DNA of 64,000 bases, from contig NZ_FXYX01000001.1 of the NCBI RefSeq assembly GCF_900169265.1, forward strand, positions 496,001-560,000. The letters run 5' to 3'. This document shows, piece by piece, positions 34,630 to 43,704 of this stretch. Made by a program: the position numbers and the translations under genes. The first letter of the stretch is position 1, and every line of letters starts with the position of its first letter. The stretch comes from Brevibacterium iodinum ATCC 49514 (GTDB taxonomy: Bacteria; Actinomycetota; Actinomycetes; Actinomycetales; Brevibacteriaceae). The notes beneath the pieces are model-generated. The model made no database searches. It was not told where the DNA came from and saw only the letters and a list, made by a program, of their open reading frames with translations.

Positions 34630-36498
34630 ATGAAGAAGATCATCCTCGCGCCGGCAGTCGCGCTCGCGTTCACCGGTCTCGTCGCGAGCCCGGTTGTCGC
34701 CGCGGAATCGACGTCCGCCCAGTCAGCCTCCACGCAAAAGGCCGAGCAGAAGAAGGTTGAAGCCGCCAAGGCCGAAGCCAAGAAGAAGGAAGAGGCCAAG
34801 AAAGCCGCGGCTGAGAAGGCTGAAGCCGAGAAGAAGGCAGCTGCAGAGAAGGCAGCTGCCGACAAGAAGGCCAAGGAAAAGGCCGCGGCCGCCAAGAAGG
34901 CCGCTGCTGACAAGAAGAAAGCGGACGAGAAGAAGGCTGCCGAGGACAAGAAGGACGACGCCAAGAAGCCTCCGAAGAAGGTCGATCCGAAGCCCGCTCC
35001 TGCCCCCAAGGACGAGGACAAGGACGCCAAGGACGACGACAAGTCCGAGGACAAGGCCAACCCGATCAACGCTTCGGTGCAGGTGACCTCGGGCGAGGTC
35101 ACGGCAGAAGAGCTCGCCGAGGAAGGCGTGACCGTCAAGGTCACCGGCCTCGAAAAGGGTGACAAGGTCTCGGCCAAGTCCGGCCTCACCGGCCCGGCCG
35201 TCACCGCTCAGGGCTCGACCGCGACGATCACGCTGCACTCGGCCAACGAGGTCAAGCAGAAGAGGGTCAACTTCGCTCTCCAGCTGGAGCGTCCAGGCAC
35301 ACAGTCAGTCACCGAAACCAGCGTGGTCCCCCTGGCTGACGAGTCCGAGGCACCCGAGGTCGACCCGACGGTCTCGCTCAGCACCGACGAAATCTCGCAG
35401 AGCGGCATCGAGGATGACGGCATCAAGGTCACCGGCGAGGGCTTCACCCCGAACGGCACTGTCACCGTCGTCGGCGGCAGTGCGCAGTCGCCCTTCGCAA
35501 CCCAGGAAGTCGAAGCCAACGCCGACGGTGAGATCTCCGCAACCCTGAAGTTCGAGGGCGACGACGCACTTCCGGCCGGCGACTACTCCGTCTGGGGCGT
35601 CGACCAGGAGTCCGAAACCAACTCCCCGGCTCAGGACTTCACCATCACCGAAGACGACGCTGTCGATCCGATCGATGCCTCGCTCAAGGTCGATCCGAAG
35701 GAGATCACCGCCGAGGATCTCGCCAACAGAGAGAAGGGCGTGACTGTCACCGTCTCCGGTGTGAAGAAGGATGACAAGATCACTGACTCTCTCACCGGAG
35801 AGACCGAGACGGCAGAAGCCGACGGCGACTACGAGCTCCACCTCTGGTACGAGGGCAACCCCGACAGCCTCGAGGTCGGCGCTGTGCCGTTCACCCTCAC
35901 CATCGACCGCGAAGGCACCGAGTCGGAGACCCTCGAAGGCGAGATCAACGTTGTCGGCGAAGACGACGGCAACGACGGCGAGACCGAAGCCCCAGCCGAG
36001 GCGAGCTTCACGGTTTCCCCGAAGAAGATCGAAGCTGCGGACTTCGCCAATGAGAAGAAGGGCGTCACCCTCGCCGTCGAGAACTGCGAGCCCGGCGCGG
36101 ATGTCCACTTCGAGGTCAACCCGAAGGGCATCAACGTCACGGCATACGAGAACACCGTCAAGGCGGATGACGAAGGAAATGCCTCCGTCAACGTCTTCGG
36201 CACCTCGTCCGATGCTTCGGCCTACGTCGGCGCTTACACCGCGACGGCTACCTGCGGTGATGACACCATGAAGGACTCCTTCACAGTTACCGAAGGCGCC
36301 AACAGCGGCGGAGACAACGGCAACGGAGGCGACAACGGAAATGCCGGAAACGGCGGAGACGACGGCAGCCAGCTGCCTCGCACCGGCGCCGACCTCGGTG
36401 GACTGACGACGGGAGCCCTGCTCCTCCTCGTCGGCGGTGCCGCGATCGCACTGACCGGCCGCAAGAACAAGTTCGGACAGACTCCGACGAGCTTCTGA
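34630..36498 (+). CDS. LPXTG-anchored modular surface protein, Lys/Ala-rich N-terminus
   Basis: 622 residues. A signal peptide (MKKIILAPAVALAFTGLVASPVVAAE) is followed by a coiled-coil-like Lys/Ala/Glu repeat region (about 35-135). Four beta-rich modules then follow (about 140-235, 240-340, 345-440, 455-555). A Gly/Asn-rich linker leads to the sortase signal LPRTG at residues 582-586, a hydrophobic helix and a positively charged tail. The last module has a Cys pair (VENCEPG and ATCGDD) that could form a disulfide. Modules two, three and four have close counterparts in the next gene. It is predicted to be attached to peptidoglycan by sortase. The binding target is unknown. Terminator at 36531. 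Confidence 0.88.
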   Translation: MKKIILAPAVALAFTGLVASPVVAAESTSAQSASTQKAEQKKVEAAKAEAKKKEEAKKAAAEKAEAEKKAAAEKAAADKKAKEKAAAAKKAAADKKKADEKKAAEDKKDDAKKPPKKVDPKPAPAPKDEDKDAKDDDKSEDKANPINASVQVTSGEVTAEELAEEGVTVKVTGLEKGDKVSAKSGLTGPAVTAQGSTATITLHSANEVKQKRVNFALQLERPGTQSVTETSVVPLADESEAPEVDPTVSLSTDEISQSGIEDDGIKVTGEGFTPNGTVTVVGGSAQSPFATQEVEANADGEISATLKFEGDDALPAGDYSVWGVDQESETNSPAQDFTITEDDAVDPIDASLKVDPKEITAEDLANREKGVTVTVSGVKKDDKITDSLTGETETAEADGDYELHLWYEGNPDSLEVGAVPFTLTIDREGTESETLEGEINVVGEDDGNDGETEAPAEASFTVSPKKIEAADFANEKKGVTLAVENCEPGADVHFEVNPKGINVTAYENTVKADDEGNASVNVFGTSSDASAYVGAYTATATCGDDTMKDSFTVTEGANSGGDNGNGGDNGNAGNGGDDGSQLPRTGADLGGLTTGALLLLVGGAAIALTGRKNKFGQTPTSF

Positions 36499-36530
36499 TC
36501 CGAGACAGGCGTTCAGCTTAGAACGACCGA

Positions 36531-36568
36531 AGGAGGGGCGGCTCAGCACACGCTGAGCCGCCCCTCCT
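36531..36568 (+). terminator. terminator after first LPXTG gene
   Basis: 17-bp perfect stem (36531-36547 and 36552-36568) with loop ACAC, followed by TCTGTTCTG. Confidence 0.9.
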
Positions 36569-36645
36569 TCTGTTCTGCTGCTCGCTCCGGATCAACTGGT
36601 CTCAGTGAATGAAAAGTGAACTCTGCGCCAGGGCCGAAGTCAGTG

Positions 36646-36741
36646 CTGAACAAAACGAACACAACTATGCGTGTGGTGAATGTTGCATTACCGTTACATT
36701 CGTAATACTTCACACCCAGCTGTAATTTTCTAAGGAAATAC
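36646..36741 (+). promoter_or_regulatory. promoter/leader of second LPXTG gene with the shared CTGAACAAAACG motif
   Basis: CTGAACAAAACGAACA at 36646-36661 matches the motif upstream of the first LPXTG gene. Downstream lies TAATAC (about 36703-36708), a good -10, and AAGGAA before the ATG at 36742. The region is AT-rich. Confidence 0.6.
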
Positions 36742-38070
36742 ATGAAGAAGCTCGCCCTCGCCCCCGCGGTGGCCATCGCCATCACCGGCCTGGCCGCATC
36801 CCCAGTTTTCGCTGCTCCCGGCTCGGACAGCTACTCGCATACTGTCGTCAAGAACTCCGGCGACGCCCAGGAGAGCACTCCCTCGGCATCACCTGATGCT
36901 GAAGCACAGGCCATCGAAGCGAAGGTGACGACCTCCCCCAAGGAGATCACCGCCGAAGACCTCGCCAACAAGGACAAGGGAATCCTGGTCACGATCACCG
37001 GCCTTGAAGCCGGAGATAAGATCTCGGATTCGCTCACCGGTGAAGCCGGCACTGCTGAGGGCGATAACTTCGAGTACAACATCTACTCCACTCAGCCAGC
37101 CGAAGACATCGAGAACGGTAATGTCGACTTCTCCGTCACGGTCACTCGCGGTGGCGAGGAGGAGACTTACGACGGACTGAGCTTCAACGTCGTCGACGAC
37201 ACCGACGAGCCCGAGGCACCCGAGGTCGACCCGAAGGTCTCGCTCAACACCGACGAGATCTCGGAAAGCGACTTCGACGAAAAGGGCATCAAGGTCACCG
37301 GTGAGGGCTTCACCCCCGGCGGCACAGTCAACGTCGTCGGCGGCAACGAAACGTCACCTTTCGCGACCCAGGAAGTCGAAGCTGACGAAAACGGAAAGAT
37401 CTCCGCAACTCTCAAGTTCGAGGGCGACGAAGCTCTTCCGGCCGGCGACTACGCAGTCTGGGGCGTCGATCAGGAGTCCGAAACCAACTCCCCGGCTCAG
37501 GACTTCACCATCACCGAGGACGAGACCGAAGAGCCCACCGCTCCTGCTGAAGAAGCTACGCTGAAGGTCTCGCCTGAGACCATCACGCCTACTGACTTCG
37601 TCAACGAGAAGAAGGGCGTCACCCTCGCCGTCGAGAACTGCGAGCCCGGTGAAGACGTCCGCTTCCTCGTCAACCCCAAGGGCGAGTCGAGCGTCACCGC
37701 TTTCGACAAGACCGTCCAGGCTGACGACGAAGGCAAGGCCAACGTCAACGTCTACGGCACCAGCGCTTCCAACGCCTCGGCTTACGTAGGCGACTACGAT
37801 GTGACCGTCACCTGCGGCGATGACGAGCTGACCGGCGACTTCTCGGTCGAGAAGGACGCGAACGCCGGTGGCGGCGACGGCGATGAAGACGGCAACGGCG
37901 GAAACGACGATGGCGACAACGGAGATGCCGGCAACGGCGGCGACCTGCCTCGCACCGGTACCGAGCTGACCGGCCTCGTCGGCGGCGCGGGCCTCCTCCT
38001 CATCGGTGGTGTCGCAGTCGCAATGACCATGCGCCGCAAGAAGGTCGCCAAGGATCCCGCTGAGATCTGA
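36742..38070 (+). CDS. LPXTG-anchored modular surface protein (paralog of 34630)
   Basis: 442 residues: a signal peptide (MKKLALAPAVAIAITGLAASPVFAAP), three beta-rich modules (about 55-150, 155-258 and 270-375), a Gly/Asp/Asn linker, LPRTG at 402-406, a hydrophobic helix and an RRKK tail. Module one corresponds to the third module of the preceding protein, module two to its second, module three to its fourth, so modules have been shuffled. The TNSPAQDFTITED segment and surrounding DNA are almost identical in both genes, indicating recent duplication or gene conversion. It lacks the Lys/Ala coiled region. The shared upstream motif implies co-regulation. Confidence 0.88.
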   Translation: MKKLALAPAVAIAITGLAASPVFAAPGSDSYSHTVVKNSGDAQESTPSASPDAEAQAIEAKVTTSPKEITAEDLANKDKGILVTITGLEAGDKISDSLTGEAGTAEGDNFEYNIYSTQPAEDIENGNVDFSVTVTRGGEEETYDGLSFNVVDDTDEPEAPEVDPKVSLNTDEISESDFDEKGIKVTGEGFTPGGTVNVVGGNETSPFATQEVEADENGKISATLKFEGDEALPAGDYAVWGVDQESETNSPAQDFTITEDETEEPTAPAEEATLKVSPETITPTDFVNEKKGVTLAVENCEPGEDVRFLVNPKGESSVTAFDKTVQADDEGKANVNVYGTSASNASAYVGDYDVTVTCGDDELTGDFSVEKDANAGGGDGDEDGNGGNDDGDNGDAGNGGDLPRTGTELTGLVGGAGLLLIGGVAVAMTMRRKKVAKDPAEI

Positions 38071-38122
38071 TCGCAGCAAACTGGGCGTGATCGTCCGAGC
38101 TCGACTGAGCTGGACGTGAGAT

Positions 38123-38162
38123 GAAGAAGGGCGCGAACCCAATCGGGTTCGCGCCCTTCTTC
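38123..38162. terminator. terminator after second LPXTG gene
   Basis: 18-bp perfect stem (38123-38140 and 38145-38162) with a 4-nt loop AATC. It lies between convergent genes and could serve both. Confidence 0.9.
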
Positions 38163-38218
38163 GTATATCTGCGGCCAGACTTCTAAGGCCAAAAATCTGC
38201 AGCCAGTCAGAATACAGC

Positions 38219-39094
38219 TCATTCCATGCGGTCGTATCTCGAACGCAGAGCGAGGAAGATTCCGTAGAGAACCAGACCGAGGCCCACAGCCAACAGCAGA
38301 TACGGCCCGAACGGCTGATCCCGCATGCCCTTGAGCGCGCCGTCGATTCCAGTGAATTCCTCCGGATCACCGGTCGCCGCGGACACCACGATGAGGATGC
38401 CCACCGACAGCAGCGTCGCGCCCTTACCCAGATAGCCGACGACCCCGGTAAATCCGACGAGGAAGCGAGTGATCGCGCTGCGCGGGCGCCGCAGATCCTC
38501 TTTCCACTTCCGTCGCAGACCATTGATGCAGAACACGATGCCGATGATCGCAATCACGGCACCGACGGCCATGAGGATATACAGTCCGCCCGGCGCCTTC
38601 GCCAAGGTCGTCGAGGCCTGCGAGCTCGACTTGCCCGAGTCCGCTCCCCCACCGAAGACGAACTGGGAGAAGGTCGCGGCAACCACCACATAGGCGATGG
38701 CAGAACCGACCATCGTGAAGAAGTCGATCCACTGTTTCCGGCCCTGCCGATGCTGCGGATCCCGGGTCCCGGGACCACGCACCGAGGCCGAACCGAAGAA
38801 CGCGTTGACCAGGCACCACAACGCCATCAGCGCACAGCCGAGGAAGCAGATGACGATGAGCACCATGCCGAACGGCTGCGCAGCGATCTGTCCGACCGCT
38901 CCCGCCTGATCGGCTTCGCCGCCGCCCTGCCCCAGACCGATCGTCACAGCAGTCGCGCCGAGGATGGCGTGGACCAATCCGTTGGCAATGAAACCCGCAC
39001 GGGCCACACGCTCGAACCAGCGGCTGTCCGCGGCTTCCTGAACCGCCGAATCGGCATTGTCGGCGACCTGTCGAACTTTCTCTTTCTCGTTCAC
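38219..39094 (-). CDS. DUF1206 membrane protein
   Basis: A 291-residue membrane protein made of three repeats of a two-helix module, the DUF1206 layout. Repeats begin near VARAGFIANGLVHAILGATAV, MVGSAIAYVVVAATFSQFVFG and FTGVVGYLGKGATLLSVGILI. Each first helix carries a Gly-rich R/K-x-G face. Charged loops separate the repeats. The function of the family is unknown. The GTG start at 39094 has a GACACT -10-like box 7 nt upstream and no ribosome site, so it may be leaderless. Confidence 0.88.
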   Translation of the reverse strand: MNEKEKVRQVADNADSAVQEAADSRWFERVARAGFIANGLVHAILGATAVTIGLGQGGGEADQAGAVGQIAAQPFGMVLIVICFLGCALMALWCLVNAFFGSASVRGPGTRDPQHRQGRKQWIDFFTMVGSAIAYVVVAATFSQFVFGGGADSGKSSSQASTTLAKAPGGLYILMAVGAVIAIIGIVFCINGLRRKWKEDLRRPRSAITRFLVGFTGVVGYLGKGATLLSVGILIVVSAATGDPEEFTGIDGALKGMRDQPFGPYLLLAVGLGLVLYGIFLALRSRYDRME

Positions 39095-39164
39095 AGAGAT
39101 CAGTGTCGCACGACATCTGCATTAATCTGCGAAGTTGATAGTCACAATCGAGTGCATACTCGAA

Positions 39165-39204
39165 AGGCGGAGCTCGCACCCACAATGGGGTGCGAGCTCC
39201 GCCT
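39165..39204 (-). terminator. terminator of the dnaK-grpE-dnaJ-hspR operon
   Basis: 17-bp perfect stem (39165-39181 and 39188-39204) with a 6-nt loop, 39 nt past the hspR stop on the minus strand. One arm overlaps a copy of the CCGCCTCGGCG 11-mer (39199-39209). Confidence 0.8.
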
Positions 39205-39243
39205 CGGCGCTGTTCTCAGTGTCTCTGTCTGGCTGCTGCCGTC

Positions 39244-39684
39244 TCAGCCGCGTCGGTACCTGTTGTACAGCACCAGTGCTCCTGGCTCGGGACGGCCCTG
39301 CGGGCGACGCCCGCGCGAGATCGAGACGACGTCTCCACCCACGGTGCCGGCGGCAAAGACGCGTGCATCGCGTTCCTGCGCCGACCTGCGTGCCCGAACC
39401 TCGTCCTCGAGCTCTTCGTTGCGGCTCCTGAGCGCATCGACCTGATTCTGCAGATCGATGATCTTCTTGATCCCGACGAGGTTGACTCCCTCGTCCTGTG
39501 ACAGCTGCTGGATCAGACGCAGCTTGGCGATGTCCTTCCCGGAGTAACGTCGTCCCCGGCCCGCAGTGCGTTCCGGAGTGACGAGACCCAGTCGGTCATA
39601 CTGCCGCAGCGTCTGCGGGTGCATGCCCGCCAGATCCGCGGCCACCGAGATGACATACACCGCCGCACTCGATGAAATGTGCAT
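39244..39684 (-). CDS. hspR: MerR-family heat-shock repressor HspR
   Basis: A 146-residue repressor with the HspR form of the MerR helix-turn-helix: YVISVAADLAGMHPQTLRQYDRLGLVTPERTAGRGRRYS, then DIAKLRLIQQLSQDEGVNLVGIKKI and a coiled coil. In actinobacteria HspR binds HAIR sites (CTTGAGT-N7-ACTCAAG) together with DnaK and represses the dnaK operon, of which it is the last gene. Two such sites lie upstream of dnaK. The gap to dnaJ is only 14 nt. Confidence 0.95.
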   Translation of the reverse strand: MHISSSAAVYVISVAADLAGMHPQTLRQYDRLGLVTPERTAGRGRRYSGKDIAKLRLIQQLSQDEGVNLVGIKKIIDLQNQVDALRSRNEELEDEVRARRSAQERDARVFAAGTVGGDVVSISRGRRPQGRPEPGALVLYNRYRRG

Positions 39685-39698
39685 TGTGATTAACCACC

Positions 39699-40712
39699 TC
39701 AGCTGGCCTTGGCTTTGTCCAGCAAGCCGGCGCGTGGATCCTCACCTTCGGTGGCGGCCTTGAAGGACTCGACCGCTTGTTTGGCTTCCTTGGACAGATT
39801 CTTCGGCACCACGATCTCGACTGTCGCCAGCAGATCGCCGGTGCCTTTCTTCGTCTTCACACCTTTGCCCCGCACGCGCAGGGTCCGTCCCGACGGTGTC
39901 CCCGGTGCGACCTTGACCTTGACGGGCGTTCCGCCCAGGGTCGGCACCTTGACCTCGGCGCCGAGGGCCGCCTCGTCGAAGCTGATCGGCAGCTCAATCC
40001 GCAGGTTGTCACCATCGCGGGTGAAGACCGGGTGCGGGCTTACGTGCACGGTGAGGATGACGTCACCGGGCTCGCCGCCGTTGGGGCTGGTCTTGCCCTT
40101 GCCGGCCAGGCGGATCTTCTGCCCGTCCTTGACCCCGATCGGTGTCCGCACGGTCAGCGGCTTCCCACCCGGCATGTTCAGCTTCACCGAGGCACCGTTG
40201 ATCGCTTCGGTGAACGACAGCGTCGTACTCGACTTGATGTCGCCGCCCTTGAGCGGAGGCTGGTAGCCGCCGTAACCGCCACCGCCGTAACCTCCGCCGA
40301 ATCCGCCGAGCAGATCCGCCAGGTCCGGGGGAACGTCTCCCCCACCGCCGTAGGTCGTGCGGGTCCTGGTGCGTCCGCCGCCTCCGAAGAGGTCGGAGAA
40401 CACATCGTCGAATCCGCCGCCGGCAGCCCCGCCGGGTCCACCGGAACCGGCGCTGAACCTGGCACCGCCGCCCATGGCGCGGACCTGATCGTACTGGGCC
40501 CGGGATTCCTTGTCGGAGAGCACCTGGTGGGCCTGGCCGATCTCCTTGAACTTCTCTTCGGCCTTCTCATCACCGGGGTTGGCGTCCGGGTGATACTTGC
40601 GCGCGAGCTTGCGATAAGCCTTCTTGATCTCGGCGTCGGAAGCATCCTTGGAGACGCCGAGGGTTTTGTAGAAGTCCTTATCGAACCAATCATTCTGAGG
40701 TCCGGTATTCAC
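39699..40712 (-). CDS. dnaJ: DnaJ-type co-chaperone lacking the zinc finger (CbpA-like)
   Basis: A 337-residue Hsp40. The J-domain (about 12-75, [32 protein letters not shown] with the HPD motif) stimulates DnaK ATPase. A Gly/Phe/Arg-rich region (about 80-155) and the C-terminal substrate-binding domain (about 160-320) follow. The CxxCxGxG zinc-binding repeats of classical DnaJ are absent, so it is a class B (CbpA-like) protein. It is the third gene of the dnaK operon. The 181-nt gap to grpE holds an inverted pair of 11-mers (40813-40879). Confidence 0.93.
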   Translation of the reverse strand: MNTGPQNDWFDKDFYKTLGVSKDASDAEIKKAYRKLARKYHPDANPGDEKAEEKFKEIGQAHQVLSDKESRAQYDQVRAMGGGARFSAGSGGPGGAAGGGFDDVFSDLFGGGGRTRTRTTYGGGGDVPPDLADLLGGFGGGYGGGGYGGYQPPLKGGDIKSSTTLSFTEAINGASVKLNMPGGKPLTVRTPIGVKDGQKIRLAGKGKTSPNGGEPGDVILTVHVSPHPVFTRDGDNLRIELPISFDEAALGAEVKVPTLGGTPVKVKVAPGTPSGRTLRVRGKGVKTKKGTGDLLATVEIVVPKNLSKEAKQAVESFKAATEGEDPRAGLLDKAKAS

Positions 40713-40812
40713 CTGGCACCTCCTTTCCTTCCAATCAATCCTGTCATCACGGTATTCACTTGTCCTCTCACAATCCGCAGCCCCGGGGCACTGCCCCGAA
40801 GATCCGGACCGC

Positions 40813-40879
40813 CGCCGAGGCGGTTCCCCGGCCCCGTACGTCGGTGAACCGGCGTGCGGGGCGGGCGGCCGCCTCGGCG
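40813..40879. repeat. hairpin built from two inverted copies of CGCCGAGGCGG in the grpE-dnaJ gap
   Basis: CGCCGAGGCGG (40813-40823) and its exact complement CCGCCTCGGCG (40869-40879) enclose a further CCCCG / CGGGG pairing. The transcribed RNA can fold into a long stem between grpE and dnaJ, perhaps tuning the ratio of the two products. Confidence 0.55.
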
Positions 40880-40893
40880 ATCATGGTCGTTGC

Positions 40894-41559
40894 TCAGTCC
40901 TCCGGCTGCTGGACACCGACGCGGGCGGCGCGGATGATGCGCTCCCCGATCCGGTAGCCCGGCTGCATGACCAGGAAGAGCGTCGGATTCTCGACCTCAT
41001 CCGAAGGCTGCTGCATGAGCGCTTCGTGGATGTTCGGATCGAACTCGTCGCCGACCTCTCCGTACTGCTCGACGCCGAGCTTGTTCAGCGATTCGACCAG
41101 CTTGTTCACGTGGGTCTCGAAAGGCCCGGTGACATCGCCGTTGTCGCGAGCGAGCTTGACCTCGTCGAGCACGGGAATCAGGGCCTCGACGACCTTGATC
41201 GTGCCGCCGAGCGCCGCACGCTCACGTTCGCGGTCGGCGCGCATTCGGTAGGCCGCATACTCGGCGTTGATGCGTTTGAGGTCGGCCAGGTATCCCGCTG
41301 CCTCCGAACCCGGTTCGGGCTCGGCCTCCGGCTCGATGTCCTCGAGACCCGAGGCATCGGACGGGATGTCCACACCAAGGTCGCTGGCATCGGCCTGTTC
41401 GGCATTCGGGTCCGCGGTCGGCTCCTCACCGGCCCCGGCCGAGGCCGACTGGGCGTCGGCCTCGGGACGGACCTCACCGGTGTTCGGATCGACCCGGCGC
41501 TTGTCACTGAAGGTGAAGCCTGGCTCCTCGGACGACTTGTCGTTGCCCTCGGCAGTCAT
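40894..41559 (-). CDS. grpE: nucleotide exchange factor GrpE
   Basis: 221 residues. An acidic disordered N-terminus (1-65) precedes the long dimerisation helix (about 70-130, YLADLKRINAEYAAYRMRADRERE). The beta-wing domain (about 140-205) has VTGPFETHVNKLVESLNKLGVEQYGEVGDEFDPNIHEALMQ. It releases ADP from DnaK. Its ATG shares one base with the dnaK stop (TAATG), so translation is coupled. Confidence 0.96.
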   Translation of the reverse strand: MTAEGNDKSSEEPGFTFSDKRRVDPNTGEVRPEADAQSASAGAGEEPTADPNAEQADASDLGVDIPSDASGLEDIEPEAEPEPGSEAAGYLADLKRINAEYAAYRMRADRERERAALGGTIKVVEALIPVLDEVKLARDNGDVTGPFETHVNKLVESLNKLGVEQYGEVGDEFDPNIHEALMQQPSDEVENPTLFLVMQPGYRIGERIIRAARVGVQQPED

Positions 41560-43421
41560 TACTTCTTCTCCTCATCCTCATCGTCGACAACTTCGGCGTC
41601 GACGACATCGTCGTCTGCGCTTGCATCGGCGGTACCTTCACCGGCAGCTTCGGCGCCTTCGGCACCGCCCTGCTGGCTGTAGATGGCTTCGCCGATCTTC
41701 TGCTGGTTCTCCACGAGTTTGTCGTAGGCGCTCTTCACGGCGTCGTCGTCTTCACCCTTGAGGGCTTCCTTGACGGCGTCGACATCGCCCTGCATCTCGG
41801 TCTTGAGCTCTTCCGGCAGCTTGTCGGCATTGTCGGTCAGCAGCTTCTCGGTCTGGTAGGCGAGGTTCTCCGCATTGTTGCGGACGTCGGCAGCCTCACG
41901 GCGCTTCTTGTCCTCTTCTGCGTGCTCCTCGGCCTCACGGACCATGCGGTCGATGTCTTCCTTCGGCAGCGCGGAACCGCCGGTGATCGTCATCGACTGC
42001 TCGGTGCCGGTGCCCTTGTCGGTGGCAGACACGTGGACGATGCCGTTGGCGTCGATGTCGAAGGCGACCTCGATCTGCGGCACACCGCGCGGAGCCGGAG
42101 CGATACCGGTCAACTCGAAGGTGCCGAGGTTCTTGTTGTCGCGAGTGAACTCCCGCTCACCCTGGAAGACCTGGATCGACACGGAGGGCTGGTTGTCCTC
42201 TGCGGTGGTGAAGGTCTCCGAACGCTTGGTCGGGATCGGGGTGTTGCGCTCGATGAGCTTGGTCATCACGCCGCCCTTGGTCTCGAGTCCGAGCGAGAGC
42301 GGGGTGACGTCGATGAGCAGAACGTCCTTGCGCTCACCCACGAGGACACCGGCTTGCACGGCGGCGCCGATCGCGACGACCTCATCGGGGTTGACACCCT
42401 TGTTGGGCTCCTTGCCTCCGGTGAGTTCGGTGACGACCTGGGTCACGCTGGGCATGCGGGTCGATCCGCCGACGAGGACGACGTGGTCGATGTCCTTAAC
42501 GGATACGCCAGCATCCTTCATCACAGCATGGAACGGAGCCTTGGTGCGCTCGAGGAGGTCCTTGGTCAGGTCCTCGAACTTCGCCCGGGTGAGGGTCTCA
42601 TCCAGGTGGATGGGTCCGTTCTCGCTCATCGACAGGTACTGCAGCGAGATGTTCGTGCTGGTGGCCGAGGACAGTTCCTTCTTGGCCTGCTCTGCGGCTT
42701 CCTTGAGGCGCTGCAGAGCGGTGGCGTCCTTGGTCAGGTCCACGCCGTAGTTGTTCTTGACCTGCTCAACCAGCCAGTCGACGATCCGCTGATCCCAGTC
42801 GTCACCGCCGAGGCGGTTGTCTCCTGAGGTCGCACGGACCTGAATGGTGGAGAAGTCGTCTTCGTCCTTGCCGACTTCGAGCAGCGAGACGTCGAACGTT
42901 CCGCCGCCGAGGTCGAAGACGAGGATGAGCTCATCTTCTTTGCCGCGTTCGAGGCCGTAGGCCAGAGCGGCAGCGGTGGGCTCGTTGATGATGCGCGAGA
43001 CGTTGAGTCCGGCGATCTCACCAGCGTCCTTCGTAGCCTGACGCTCGGCGTCGTTGAAGTATGCAGGGACGGTGATCACCGCGTCGGTGACCTTCTCCTG
43101 CAGGTACTCCTCGGCGTCGTGCTTGAGCTTCTGGAGGATGCGGGCCGAGATCTCGGGAGCCGTCATCTTCTTGCCGCCAATTTCGGTGGACCAGTCGGTG
43201 CCCATGTGGCGCTTGACCGATGCGACGGTGTTCTTGATGTTCGTGACGGCCTGGCGCTTGGCGATCTCGCCGACGAGTGAGTCGCCGTTCTTGTTGACTG
43301 CGACGACGGACGGGGTCGTGCGACCGCCTTCGGCGTTCGCGATGACCTTCGGCTCGCCGCCTTCGAGGACGGCGACGACGGAGTTCGTGGTTCCGAGGTC
43401 GATTCCAACTGCACGTGCCAT
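41559..43421 (-). CDS. dnaK: molecular chaperone DnaK (Hsp70)
   Basis: A 620-residue Hsp70. The ATPase domain starts [21 protein letters not shown] and contains [39 protein letters not shown] and [15 protein letters not shown] linker and the substrate-binding domain follow ([29 protein letters not shown]). The acidic C-terminal tail ends DDEDEEKK. The actinobacterial order dnaK-grpE-dnaJ-hspR is intact. The ATG at 43421 has an AAGGAG site. Two HAIR-like operators lie 67-115 bases upstream. Confidence 0.98.
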   Translation of the reverse strand: MARAVGIDLGTTNSVVAVLEGGEPKVIANAEGGRTTPSVVAVNKNGDSLVGEIAKRQAVTNIKNTVASVKRHMGTDWSTEIGGKKMTAPEISARILQKLKHDAEEYLQEKVTDAVITVPAYFNDAERQATKDAGEIAGLNVSRIINEPTAAALAYGLERGKEDELILVFDLGGGTFDVSLLEVGKDEDDFSTIQVRATSGDNRLGGDDWDQRIVDWLVEQVKNNYGVDLTKDATALQRLKEAAEQAKKELSSATSTNISLQYLSMSENGPIHLDETLTRAKFEDLTKDLLERTKAPFHAVMKDAGVSVKDIDHVVLVGGSTRMPSVTQVVTELTGGKEPNKGVNPDEVVAIGAAVQAGVLVGERKDVLLIDVTPLSLGLETKGGVMTKLIERNTPIPTKRSETFTTAEDNQPSVSIQVFQGEREFTRDNKNLGTFELTGIAPAPRGVPQIEVAFDIDANGIVHVSATDKGTGTEQSMTITGGSALPKEDIDRMVREAEEHAEEDKKRREAADVRNNAENLAYQTEKLLTDNADKLPEELKTEMQGDVDAVKEALKGEDDDAVKSAYDKLVENQQKIGEAIYSQQGGAEGAEAAGEGTADASADDDVVDAEVVDDEDEEKK

Positions 43422-43487
43422 AGTTTTCTCTCCTTACAGATCGTGAGTTCCTGCGACTCCAATGTGTGCGATCGGGCGGCTCCGGTT

Positions 43488-43536
43488 CTTGAGTCAGAAC
43501 CACTCGACCGCACACATTGAGCCAACCGGACTCAAG
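43488..43536. promoter_or_regulatory. two HAIR-like HspR operators upstream of dnaK
   Basis: CTTGAGT-N7-ACTCGAC at 43488-43508 and ATTGAGC-N7-ACTCAAG at 43516-43536 each match the HAIR consensus CTTGAGT-N7-ACTCAAG with two mismatches. Their starts are 28 bp apart. Confidence 0.8.
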
Positions 43537-43646
43537 TATTCTCTTCGAGGTTCCAACCGTCAAGTCGGCCTCATCAAAGTTGCGTACACCAGACTCAACT
43601 TTGGTGAGGATGGTTTTATTCCGGCGGGTGAAAATTTCTCTGAAAA

Positions 43647-43682
43647 GGCCTGTCGGCCCCGGAAATCCGGGGCCGACAGGCC
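43647..43682 (-). terminator. terminator of the aspartoacylase-family gene
   Basis: 17-bp perfect inverted repeat (43647-43663 and 43666-43682), GC-rich, 22 nt past the minus-strand stop at 43705. It separates that gene from the dnaK promoter. Confidence 0.8.
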
Positions 43683-43704
43683 AGCTGACTATCCTCAGAC
43701 CAGG

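Noticed and set aside
38750-39445. 231-codon plus-strand frame across the DUF1206 and hspR 3' regions
   Set aside because: It spans two minus-strand genes and the operon terminator; no motif.
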